A program made the translations under genes and the position numbers. A stretch of DNA of 64,000 nt, taken from positions 1,488,001 to 1,552,000 of the forward strand of contig NZ_JAPDRH010000002.1 in NCBI RefSeq assembly GCF_040706555.1, in the 5' to 3' direction. Each line of letters opens with the position of its first letter. Positions within the stretch are counted from its first letter, which is position 1. The notes under the pieces are model-generated. The model saw nothing but the letters and a program-made list of their open reading frames with translations, was not told the DNA's origin and made no database searches. Below are positions 32,852 through 40,217 of the stretch, piece after piece. Source of the DNA: Lentisalinibacter salinarum (GTDB lineage: Bacteria; Pseudomonadota; Gammaproteobacteria; Steroidobacterales; Woeseiaceae).

Positions 32852-34912
32852 CTAGCGCCAGTGCATTGTGACCGATGCGCGGACGGTGCGGGGCTCCAGC
32901 GGGTGGAAATGAAGGTCGCCAACCGGCGCGATCTCGCCGGCCAGCCGAGATTCGTAGAAATAGGCGATGTCGTCGTCTTCCGAGTCGAGCAGATTGAACG
33001 CGTCGAGCCTGAGTTCCACCGTGCCGCGCCGCCAGGCCACGCCGGCGTTCAACAGCAGCGAGTCTTCGCTGCGCACGGAGCCGTCCTCCACCAGCGGCGC
33101 GTCGTCCAGGTAGCGCACCCGGGCGCTCGCACTGAAGCCGTTGGCCCAGGCCGCGTTCAGTCCCAGCGTGAAGGTGGAGCCGACCGCACCGGGAATCTCC
33201 CGGCCGCCGCCCTGGTCGCGCTTGAACTCGGCATCCGTGGCCGTCCAGGCGGCGTTCACCGCCAGCCACTCGTTGGCCTGCCAGAACGCGGACGCCTCCA
33301 CGCCGAGGCGCTCGGTGGCGTCGTTCGGCTCGGTGGTGCCGGCATCGCCCACGTATACCAGCTCCGAGTCGAGCTCCAGCCAGAAGCCGACCAGCGTGGC
33401 GTTGAAGCGCGTGCCCCGCTCGAAGCGCAGGCCGACTTCGCCGCCCTCGGATTCCACCAGCACGTCGACGGGGTCCACCGGGTCGCCGCTCGCGGGATCG
33501 ATAACGATGGTGGCGCCGCGCACGTCGTTGGAATGGAAGCCGCGGCCCCAGCTGGCGTAGGCCTCGAGAGCGTCCGACATACGCCAGGCCAGCCCGAGCT
33601 TCGGGCTCACCAGCGAGTCGTCGCCGGAGCCGCTGTTCACCGCGCGAAAGGCGACCACCTGCCAGTCATAGTAGTCGGCACGCAGCCCCAGGATGGCGCG
33701 CACGGAGCGGGTGAGCTCGACGTCGGCCTCGCCCCAGACGCCGGCGGCCAGTTCCTCCACGGCGTCCTGGCGGACCACGTCCGTTCGCACCCGCGCGGCC
33801 GTGCCGTACAGGCCCACCTCGTCGATGTCGTCGTAGCGCAGGTCGGCGCCGTAGCGGAACTCCACCAGCCGGCGGCCGAAGTCCACGCTCCTGCCGCCTT
33901 CGAGGCTCGCGCCGTAGAGAGTGCGGTCGTCGCGCTGTTCGAACTCGTCGCCCTGCGCGGGGTCGTCCAGGAAATAGGTGAAGTTCGAGTACAGGGTGAA
34001 GTCGTAGTCGACGACATACGCGCGGGCCTCCCAGGTGCCGAAGTCCAGTGAACCGGTCAGGGCGTAGCGCCCGGTCTGACCGCCCAGGTCCGGGTCGAGA
34101 AAGCCGAGGCGGTCGATCAGGCCGGACTCGACCGCGCGCAGCGGGATCTGGTCGGTAGCATCCCACTCGCTGTCGTAGGCCTGCAGGTTCAGCTCCGCCC
34201 GGGCGCCGGCCACATCGAAGGCATAGGCGAGGTAGGCCTTGTATTGCTCGAGGTTCTCCTCCAGCTCCCAGGGTCCGTCGTAGACGGTGGCGTCGAATGC
34301 GGTGGTGAGCGTACCGCCGCCCACGTCGCTGCTGCCGGCCGCGAGCGCCCGTCCGTAGCCGTGCTCGCCCGCCGTGAGGCCCGCCAGCGTCTCCGGCAGT
34401 TCGTCGTAGAACGTGAACTCCACGCTGCCGGCCGACGAGAAATCACCCGTTTCGGCTGCATACGGACCTTTTCGATAGCGAGTGGTGGCGACCAGCTCCG
34501 GGATCAGGAAATTGAGGTCGAGGTAGCCCTGGCCGTGGCCATGGGTGGGCATGTTCAGCGGCACTCCCCCGGCGCTCACCGAGAAATCCGTTCCGTGGTC
34601 CAGGTTGAAGCCGCGCAGGAAGTACTGGTTGGCCTTGCCGCTGCCGGAATGCTGGGTAGCCACCATGCCGGGCACCGCCTCCACCAGCTCGCCCACGCGC
34701 AGCAAAGGAGGCAGCTGGATGTCGTCGTAGCCCACCAGCCCTTCGGAGGCGGTGTCGGCGGTGCCGATCAGCTCCCGGGACCGTCCGTAGACCACGATCT
34801 CCTCGAGGGCAGTCTCCGCGACGGCGCCGTGACTCGACGAGCTATCCGGCCAGGCGGCGGGGGAGACAGCCACGGCCAGTGCGGCGAGGGACGCCGCCAG
34901 GGGTATTCTCAT
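32852..34912 (-). CDS. TonB-dependent outer-membrane receptor, probably for nickel or a nickel chelate
   Basis: 686 aa. The start at 34912 has GGGAG eight bases upstream and gives a signal peptide (ASLAALAVAVSPAAW). A TonB-box-like ETALEEIVVYG follows, then a plug domain (LLRVGELVEAVPGMVATQHSG...NQYFLRGFNLDHG) with a histidine-containing loop NMPTHGHGQGY. A 22-strand barrel ends in an aromatic-poor terminus (SVTMHWR). Outer-membrane active importer energised by TonB. The nickel assignment comes from context: it is directly downstream of nikR with a NikR-like operator between. The sequence alone would allow iron or another metal chelate. Confidence 0.85.
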   Translation of the reverse strand: MRIPLAASLAALAVAVSPAAWPDSSSSHGAVAETALEEIVVYGRSRELIGTADTASEGLVGYDDIQLPPLLRVGELVEAVPGMVATQHSGSGKANQYFLRGFNLDHGTDFSVSAGGVPLNMPTHGHGQGYLDLNFLIPELVATTRYRKGPYAAETGDFSSAGSVEFTFYDELPETLAGLTAGEHGYGRALAAGSSDVGGGTLTTAFDATVYDGPWELEENLEQYKAYLAYAFDVAGARAELNLQAYDSEWDATDQIPLRAVESGLIDRLGFLDPDLGGQTGRYALTGSLDFGTWEARAYVVDYDFTLYSNFTYFLDDPAQGDEFEQRDDRTLYGASLEGGRSVDFGRRLVEFRYGADLRYDDIDEVGLYGTAARVRTDVVRQDAVEELAAGVWGEADVELTRSVRAILGLRADYYDWQVVAFRAVNSGSGDDSLVSPKLGLAWRMSDALEAYASWGRGFHSNDVRGATIVIDPASGDPVDPVDVLVESEGGEVGLRFERGTRFNATLVGFWLELDSELVYVGDAGTTEPNDATERLGVEASAFWQANEWLAVNAAWTATDAEFKRDQGGGREIPGAVGSTFTLGLNAAWANGFSASARVRYLDDAPLVEDGSVRSEDSLLLNAGVAWRRGTVELRLDAFNLLDSEDDDIAYFYESRLAGEIAPVGDLHFHPLEPRTVRASVTMHWR

Positions 34913-34977
34913 CGGGTGCTCCCTCTTTGAAACGGGTGGGCCGGTCGCGGAGACCGTTTTCATTCGAGATCTTATTG

Positions 34978-35004
34978 GTAGCACGCAAGGAATATTCGTG
35001 CTAC
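34978..35004. promoter_or_regulatory. Predicted NikR operator
   Basis: GTAGCAC (34978–34984), 13 nt, GTGCTAC (34998–35004): a perfect inverted repeat, extendable by one base per arm to GTAGCACG-N11-CGTGCTAC. Known and predicted NikR operators are spaced inverted repeats of this size (E. coli GTATGA-N16-TCATAC; other proteobacteria GTGTTAC-N13/14-GTAACAC). It sits 66–92 nt upstream of the receptor start codon, in the nikR–receptor gap. It could also be a hairpin ending nikR, but there is no T-tract. Confidence 0.65.
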
Positions 35005-35051
35005 ACGGAAAACCCGTAGTCAGGTTTCGTCGCGGCGCTCGCCGCCTGCCC

Positions 35052-35465
35052 TCAGAAGTCTGCGGCGGTGAGGGTCAGTCGCCCGTGGCGGACACCTTTG
35101 GTCGCGATCAGCGCGTCGGCCAGCGCCCGCACACGGCCCGCCGCGCCGCGCAGCACGATCACCTCCATGCAGTACTCGTGGGTCAGATGCACGTGCAGCG
35201 TGGCGATGACCGCGTGGTGCGCCTCGTGCTGCATGGCCGTGAGCCGGTCGCCGAGGCGGCGCTGGCTGTGGGAATACACCAGCGTGACCGTGCCGACCAC
35301 GGCGGTTTCGTCGTCGGTCTCCACGTCTTCCCGGCCGATCTCGCTCCGGATCATGTCCCGGAACGCCTCCGAACGGCTGGGATAGCCGCGGTCTTCGATC
35401 AGGCGGTCGAATTCCTCGAGGAGATCGGCCTCGATGGCCACCCCGATGCGCTTCAGGTCGGACAT
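35052..35465 (-). CDS. nikR: Nickel-responsive regulator NikR
   Basis: 137 aa. An N-terminal ribbon-helix-helix DNA-binding domain (LKRIGVAIEADLLEEFDRLIEDRGYPSRSEAFRDMIR) precedes a C-terminal ACT-like metal-binding domain. The four high-affinity Ni2+ ligands of E. coli NikR (His76, His87, His89, Cys95) are matched with a constant offset: His80, His91, His93 and Cys99 within QHEAHHAVIATLHVHLTHEYC. With nickel bound the tetramer represses uptake genes. The adjacent downstream gene is a TonB-dependent receptor; no nikABCDE transporter is in the window. The ligand match makes the metal assignment firm. Confidence 0.95.
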   Translation of the reverse strand: MSDLKRIGVAIEADLLEEFDRLIEDRGYPSRSEAFRDMIRSEIGREDVETDDETAVVGTVTLVYSHSQRRLGDRLTAMQHEAHHAVIATLHVHLTHEYCMEVIVLRGAAGRVRALADALIATKGVRHGRLTLTAADF

Positions 35466-35522
35466 GGAGATAGCCTAAGCCGCGGCCCGACGGCCGGCAA
35501 GCGATGGCCGGGCGCGCGTCCC

Positions 35523-35551
35523 TTGACTACCCGCCGCCGGCCCGTTGTAAT
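35523..35551 (+). promoter_or_regulatory. Sigma-70-type promoter for tRNA-Phe
   Basis: TTGACT (35523–35528), 17-nt spacer, TGTAAT (35546–35551). Transcription would start near 35558, giving a leader of about 78 nt that includes a REP element before the mature tRNA. Confidence 0.6.
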
Positions 35552-35589
35552 ACCCCGCTCGCTATCCCGGGACGCGCCGGGTCATCTGC

Positions 35590-35611
35590 GTAGGAGGGCC
35601 TTCAGGCCCGA
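35590..35611 (+). repeat. REP element (GTRG-headed), copy 7, in tRNA leader
   Basis: GTAG then GAGGGCCTTCAGGCCCGA, identical in stem to copies 1 and 2. It lies between the tRNA-Phe promoter and the mature tRNA, so it would be transcribed in the precursor. Confidence 0.75.
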
Positions 35612-35635
35612 CCCCGCGAACGTCCCGCCCGAAAT

Positions 35636-35711
35636 GGCCAGGTAGCTCAGTTGGTAGAGCAGCGGATTGAAAATCCGCGTGTCGGTGGTTCGATTCCGCC
35701 CCTGGCCACCA
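35636..35711 (+). tRNA. tRNA-Phe (anticodon GAA)
   Basis: 76 nt with encoded CCA. Acceptor GGCCAGG pairs with CCTGGCC. The anticodon stem GCGGA/TCCGC encloses TTGAAAA, giving GAA. The D and T arms are regular (TAGCTCAGTTGGTAGAGC; GGTTCGATTCC). Confidence 0.97.
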
Positions 35712-36095
35712 GTCTTTTCAAGGTGCATTCCGATCACACGGTGTACACCTTATTCCGGACCCAGAGCACACCTCTCCAGCATCCGGCGTTCAGCGCGCCT
35801 AATGATGACGACGATGCCAGTGAATTCGTCCGCCGCCTGACATCCAAAGCGCTGATAGGCAATGCCGATATGCACGTGAAGAACTGGTCGGTGATCTACC
35901 CCGACCGCCGTACCGCGCGGCTCGCCCCCGCCTCCCCGAAAGCCTCGCCCTGGATACGGCTCGTGTGAAACGGTGTCGGGCACCGACTTCGAGTCCTGTG
36001 GCTGACTCGCCAGCATGTCTCTCGTATCATGCAACTGCCGCGGCAGCTAGCTGCCGTTCGCTTGATGCTGGCACCCGTATTCTTGAGGCAGCGAC
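35712..36095. other. Gene-free interval with decayed sequence (384 nt)
   Basis: Between tRNA-Phe and the exchanger gene. Apart from the hipA remnant I see no gene, no repeat of the tRNA 3' end that would mark an attachment site, and no integrase. Confidence 0.6.
35801..35932 (+). pseudogene. HipA-like kinase remnant
   Basis: A stretch of about 44 codons encodes SEFVRRLTSKALIGNADMHVKNWSV followed by IYPDRRTARLAPA. This is the catalytic-loop region of HipA-family serine/threonine kinases (LIGNxDxHxKNxS), including the catalytic aspartate region, but the usual YDxV... continuation is missing. The frame ends soon after, and no start or N-terminal two-thirds is present. No hipB-like antitoxin is visible. 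It begins about 90 nt after tRNA-Phe, a common integration point, and looks like the remainder of a lost toxin–antitoxin or island segment. Confidence 0.65.
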
Positions 36096-37049
36096 TTGTA
36101 CGATTCGTTAATTCTGTTCATCGGCCTGGTGGTCCTCATCAAGAGTGCGGACTTTCTGGTTGCCGGCGCTTCTTCTGTGGCAGCCCGGTTCGGAATCTCT
36201 TCCCTGGTGATCGGCCTCACCATCGTGTCGTTCGGCACGTCATTGCCCGAGATGCTGGTGACCATGGTTTCCGGTTTGCGCAACAACGCGGACCTCGCCA
36301 TCGCGAACGTCATCGGCAGCAACATAGCGAACGTTTTGCTCGTTCTTGGGGTTGCGGCGATCGTGCGTCCGCTTCCCGTGCAAGATTCGACCGTGGTGTC
36401 GGAAATACCGTTCTCATTGACGGCAGCACTTCTGGTCGGATTTCTCGCCAATGCCGCCTTATTTTCTCCCATCCACGAATTGAGCATCAGCAGGCTGGAT
36501 GGCGCGATACTGCTGTTTTTCTTCGTGCTGTTCATGCTCTACGTCTACAAAATGTCTCGCGAACAGGCAGCGGACACGGTCGAGGCAAGCGCCGCCGAGG
36601 GGACTACCCGTGCCTCGATCTATATCGCAGCCGGAATAGTCGGTTTGTATTTTGGCGGTGGCTGGGTCGTCGATGGCGCTGTCGGCATCGCACAGTGGCT
36701 GGGTGTCGATGACGCGCTGATCGGCCTGACCGTCATCGCGATAGGCACATCCAGTCCGGAGCTGGTGGCATCGGCGGTCGCCGCCTACAGAAACCAGTCC
36801 GATATCGCGGTGGGCAACGTCGTCGGGTCGAACATCTTCAATTTGCTATGGGTGCTGGGACTGACGTCCAGCGTCGTCGAATTGCCGTTCGAGGTCATCA
36901 GCAATACAGACCTGGTGATGGTAATTGCCTCGAGCGCGATGATTATCCTTGCCCTGGCGATCAGCCGTAACAGTACCATCCTGCGTTCCCACGGAATTGT
37001 GTTTGTCACGTTGTACGCGGCGTACCTCGTCTACGTCCTAAGCCGCTGA
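36096..37049 (+). CDS. CaCA-family Na+/Ca2+ exchanger (YrbG-like)
   Basis: 317 aa, about ten membrane helices in two inverted halves. Each half carries an alpha-repeat ion-binding motif: SFGTSLPEMLVTMVSGLRNN...NVIGSNIANVLLVLG and AIGTSSPELVASAVAAYRNQ...NVVGSNIFNLLWVLG. The paired Glu residues and the Asn/Ser residues needed for Ca2+/Na+ binding are present. It exchanges cations across the inner membrane. A TTG start at 36096 is supported by GAGG seven bases upstream. It stands alone between the decayed tRNA-Phe flank and the beta-helix-like gene, and its GC content is lower than its neighbours. Confidence 0.88.
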   Translation: MYDSLILFIGLVVLIKSADFLVAGASSVAARFGISSLVIGLTIVSFGTSLPEMLVTMVSGLRNNADLAIANVIGSNIANVLLVLGVAAIVRPLPVQDSTVVSEIPFSLTAALLVGFLANAALFSPIHELSISRLDGAILLFFFVLFMLYVYKMSREQAADTVEASAAEGTTRASIYIAAGIVGLYFGGGWVVDGAVGIAQWLGVDDALIGLTVIAIGTSSPELVASAVAAYRNQSDIAVGNVVGSNIFNLLWVLGLTSSVVELPFEVISNTDLVMVIASSAMIILALAISRNSTILRSHGIVFVTLYAAYLVYVLSR

Positions 37050-37165
37050 GGCGGAGCTTAATGCCCGGCAGCCGCGGAGATCTGTAGCAGCCCGACCTGA
37101 AGAGTATCGCCGCGACCGCTTGCTATACTGAGAACCTCTAGCGGCAGCCTACAGGCGAGCCTGAA

Positions 37166-38998
37166 ATGTCGGCACCGGCAGATGACACGGAGCGCCTGGA
37201 GAAGGCGGCGCAGCAGCGGATCCTCGCCGCGATCGATGCTCGGCAAATAGCCGACTTCACGGCCCTGCCCAATCGGGAACGGCGTCTGTCCGCCGCGTTC
37301 CTGCAACGCCTGATCTCCGGTTCCCACGACACTGGCGGAGAGCTGTGCTGCCCGCTGCGGATCCGCGGTGCGGAGATCATCGGCCTGATGCGAGCGCCTG
37401 CCGCGGGTGGGAGCGGAGGCAGGGCCGCACTAGAGTTCCGGCAATGCACTTTCGATTCACCGGTGGATCTGAGCGGCGCCGAGTTTCTCGTCCTGCGTTT
37501 CGTCGATTGCCGACTGCCGGCCTTCATCGGTGCAAGCCTGAGTGTGAGAGCCGACCTCGATCTGTCGGGATCGCAGTTCACGGGCGTGAGTGACTATGAA
37601 TCGGAATTGAGCCAGGTAGGAACCAGTGCGATTCACCTCAACAACGCGCGCATCGGCGGCAAGCTGGTCCTCTCGTCTACGCACCGGTCGCGCTCCAAGG
37701 CTTCCCGGACGATTCGGCTCGAGGGTGCGCGCATCGAGGGAGACGTGAGCTTTGCGGGCGCCTTGCTTGACGGCTCCGGCGACGCGGCGCTCAGCGCCCG
37801 TTCGATCATGGTGGGCGGTAACGTCGATCTGGGGTCGGCAGCGGGGCACCGCTGCGAGGCGAGGGGGGAGGTCGGGTTCGCCGCGGCCCAGATCACCGGC
37901 GACCTCAGGTGTGAAGGTGCGCGGTTCGAGAATCCCGACGGGCGCGCCCTGCACTGCGAAGACCTCAGGGTGGAGTCGGTATTCCTGACGTCGGGTGATG
38001 GGGGAGCCCTTCCGTTCGAGGCGCGGGGCCGGCTCAACTTCCTCACGGCGGTGATCGGCGGCAGTTTCTTCCTGACCAATGCGAGGCTGGTGCCGGGTCC
38101 GGACTACGGCGGGTTGCTTCGCACCGGTAGCCCGGTAGCGATAAATCTGCAGCAGGCAAGAGTCTCCAACGCCCTCGCGTTCAGCAACATCGGCGCACTC
38201 GGTGACGGGGCGGCGCCCGCATCACCGGATGAGAAACCCGTGCCGGTGAGCGGCTGCTTCCTGTTGGGCGGCATACAAGTTAGTACGATACTCGACGACA
38301 CGGACACCGGCTGGCCGGCACCGGGTTATCTGATGCTGGACGGTGCGACCTACGAGCGTATCCGCCACGTCGGGGACGGTGACCTGACGGCCAAACGCAT
38401 CGCGTGGCTCAGACGGCAGTATCCCCACGGCATCCCGAGTAAACGGAGGTTCCGGCCACAACCATACGAACAGCTGAGCCGCGTACTGCGGCAGCACGGG
38501 TTGACGCGGGAGGCCAATGCGATCGCGGTGGAGAAGATCCGTGTGCGGCTGCAGGCTCGTGTCGACCGCCCCTGGGCCCGGGCGTTCCCAAACCTGCTGA
38601 TGCTGGTCAGTCAGCATGGCTACTCCTCGAGTCGCGCGGTATTGTCGTTCCTGGTGTTCGTGGTGCTCGGCTCAGCACTGTATGCCACCGCCCTGTTCGG
38701 TTTCGGGCAGCCGTTTGTTCCGGTCGAAAGCGATCCGGCGCCCGCCGTCTATGGCCTGCCGTTCGGTCTGGCCGAGGCTACCGCGGAACGCGGTTGCCCG
38801 GGGCTCGATGTACTGCACTATGCGCTCGATTCGGCGCTCCCCGTCATCGACCTCGCCCAGGACACGCGCTGTCGCTTCACGCCCGAAGGGCCGTTGCGCT
38901 GGTTCTGGCTGCTGCTTCACAGCCTCTATGTGATCGGTGGTGCGGCCCTGTCTGCGGTTGTCGTCCTGACGCTCACCGGCGTGTTGCGACAGGACTGA
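37166..38998 (+). CDS. Membrane protein with beta-helix-like repeats, function unknown
   Basis: 610 aa, not assigned to a named family. Residues ~60–390 consist of irregular short repeats with a pentapeptide/bactofilin-like rhythm (IHLNNARIGGKLVLSS, IRLEGARIEGDVSFAG, RSIMVGGNVDLGS, VGFAAAQITGDLRCEGARF), suggesting a right-handed beta-helix. A conserved-looking helical segment follows (QPYEQLSRVLRQHGLTREANAIAVEKIRVRLQ). Then come two or three membrane helices (~480–500, ~570–605) flanking a cysteine-containing loop. Similar layouts occur in actinobacterial proteins loosely called membrane oxidoreductases, but no redox motif is visible. The likely topology is a cytoplasmic beta-helix tethered by its C-terminus. 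Confidence 0.7.
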   Translation: MSAPADDTERLEKAAQQRILAAIDARQIADFTALPNRERRLSAAFLQRLISGSHDTGGELCCPLRIRGAEIIGLMRAPAAGGSGGRAALEFRQCTFDSPVDLSGAEFLVLRFVDCRLPAFIGASLSVRADLDLSGSQFTGVSDYESELSQVGTSAIHLNNARIGGKLVLSSTHRSRSKASRTIRLEGARIEGDVSFAGALLDGSGDAALSARSIMVGGNVDLGSAAGHRCEARGEVGFAAAQITGDLRCEGARFENPDGRALHCEDLRVESVFLTSGDGGALPFEARGRLNFLTAVIGGSFFLTNARLVPGPDYGGLLRTGSPVAINLQQARVSNALAFSNIGALGDGAAPASPDEKPVPVSGCFLLGGIQVSTILDDTDTGWPAPGYLMLDGATYERIRHVGDGDLTAKRIAWLRRQYPHGIPSKRRFRPQPYEQLSRVLRQHGLTREANAIAVEKIRVRLQARVDRPWARAFPNLLMLVSQHGYSSSRAVLSFLVFVVLGSALYATALFGFGQPFVPVESDPAPAVYGLPFGLAEATAERGCPGLDVLHYALDSALPVIDLAQDTRCRFTPEGPLRWFWLLLHSLYVIGGAALSAVVVLTLTGVLRQD

Positions 38999-39051
38999 CG
39001 TCCGGTGGAGAGTGCCAGCAAAGGCTCCCCGGCTCGATACATCAGCGTGTC

Positions 39052-40110
39052 TCACTGCCGCTTCCGCAGCCAGTCCACGATGATTTCTGCCTCTCCCTGC
39101 CAGGCCTTCGTTCCGTCCCGCCACGCGTAGGCGTCCTCGATGGTGGCGTAGCGGTTGCCGCTGTGGCCGATATTCTCGCGCTCGACGAAAGTTGCCGTGC
39201 CCGGTCGCTTACGGTTCACCGTATTGGCGATCAGCTCGTGCCCGTGGCGGCTTTCGAACTGGTCGAATGCGTTGAAGATCACCAGTACCGGAGCATCCAG
39301 CTCCGCCCATGCAGCGAGGAAGTTGTGTCCCGCTGCCTGTTGGTGCCAGGCGAACGGCCGCCCGTAGTGGTCCGTATCCCCCATGCCCAGGACGTCCTCG
39401 CGGACTGCGGCCATCTCGCTGCTGTCCCTGGCGACCTCGTCGGGATGACGCTTGTTCACGAGATACTCGTAATGGAATCCGGCCCGGCGCAGCATCTCGC
39501 CGTGGATGTCGGCCGGGGCCACGGCATCGGGGCGTCGCTCGAGATAGATGCGGTCGAAGTTCAGCATGCGTTCAAGATAGGTGACCGCCCCGCCTCCCTG
39601 GACCACGATGCCGGCGATATCGAACCCGGCCTCCTGCAGGCGGATTGCAACCAGAGGTGCCGTCGTCGAACCCAGGCTGGAGCCGTAGAGATAGACCTGG
39701 TCCGCGTCGATGAACTCGTCCTGTAGCAGACGCGTGAAGGCCTCGGTGTAATGTGCCAGCTCCGTATCGTAATCCAGCTCCCGGCAGGCCGGGCCGGTGC
39801 CATCCAGCGCCGATCGCTCGACGCGCACGAGGGCGAGGCCGGAATCACGAGCCAGAGCGGCGAGCAGCTCGGAGGAGTTCGAGCCGGGCCGGTACGCCAC
39901 CGAATCGCAGGATACCCACTGGGTGAAAAGCAGCGGATGCCGCGGCTCGGTGTCCCCGGCCGGCCGGCTGATGATCGCCGTCAGGCGTGAGCCGTCGGCC
40001 ACCTCGACCACGCGGTAGTGCGAGGCGACGCCCGGTATCGACTCTTCGGCCTGAGCGGTGAGTGCGGCGCCGGCGAGGGTCAGGTACAGGATCAGGATAA
40101 GTCGTGTCAT
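39052..40110 (-). CDS. Secreted alpha/beta hydrolase
   Basis: 352 aa with signal peptide (LILILYLTLAGAALTAQA). Alpha/beta hydrolase fold: nucleophile elbow YGSSLGS, a preceding oxyanion strand (HPLLFTQWVSC), an acidic residue in LVIFNAFDQFESRHG and a late histidine (ENIGHSG). Substrate unknown; the layout resembles secreted esterase/peptidase-like enzymes rather than lipases. It lies downstream of, and in the same direction as, an AraC-type regulator gene, with paired direct repeats in the gap that could be that regulator's binding sites. Confidence 0.75.
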   Translation of the reverse strand: MTRLILILYLTLAGAALTAQAEESIPGVASHYRVVEVADGSRLTAIISRPAGDTEPRHPLLFTQWVSCDSVAYRPGSNSSELLAALARDSGLALVRVERSALDGTGPACRELDYDTELAHYTEAFTRLLQDEFIDADQVYLYGSSLGSTTAPLVAIRLQEAGFDIAGIVVQGGGAVTYLERMLNFDRIYLERRPDAVAPADIHGEMLRRAGFHYEYLVNKRHPDEVARDSSEMAAVREDVLGMGDTDHYGRPFAWHQQAAGHNFLAAWAELDAPVLVIFNAFDQFESRHGHELIANTVNRKRPGTATFVERENIGHSGNRYATIEDAYAWRDGTKAWQGEAEIIVDWLRKRQ

Positions 40111-40168
40111 GGCGGGTCTCCGGAAACAGTCAGGAGACCGAAGGCTAGCCGGCAGCCGGCTGGGCGGT

Positions 40169-40201
40169 CTTGCCGGATTCTCGAAGAATCCTTGCCGATT
40201 T
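40169..40201. promoter_or_regulatory. Paired direct repeats, possible AraC-type operator
   Basis: CTTGCCGGATT at 40169–40179 and CTTGCCGATTT at 40191–40201 repeat with a 22-bp period (two helical turns), the geometry AraC-family dimers use. They lie 59–91 nt upstream of the hydrolase start. A GGATTCT-N3-AGAATCC inverted repeat (40175–40191) overlaps the first copy. Confidence 0.4.
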
Positions 40202-40217
40202 CCGGATTCGGTGCCTT

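Noticed and set aside
34978..35004. Rho-independent terminator of nikR
   Set aside because: The arms could fold, but there is no T-run on the minus strand, and the 7-N13-7 geometry next to nikR fits an operator better. Kept as an alternative only.
35651..35968. Possible intact small gene starting inside tRNA-Phe
   Set aside because: Its first 20 codons are tRNA sequence; only the later HipA-like stretch is meaningful, and it is a fragment.
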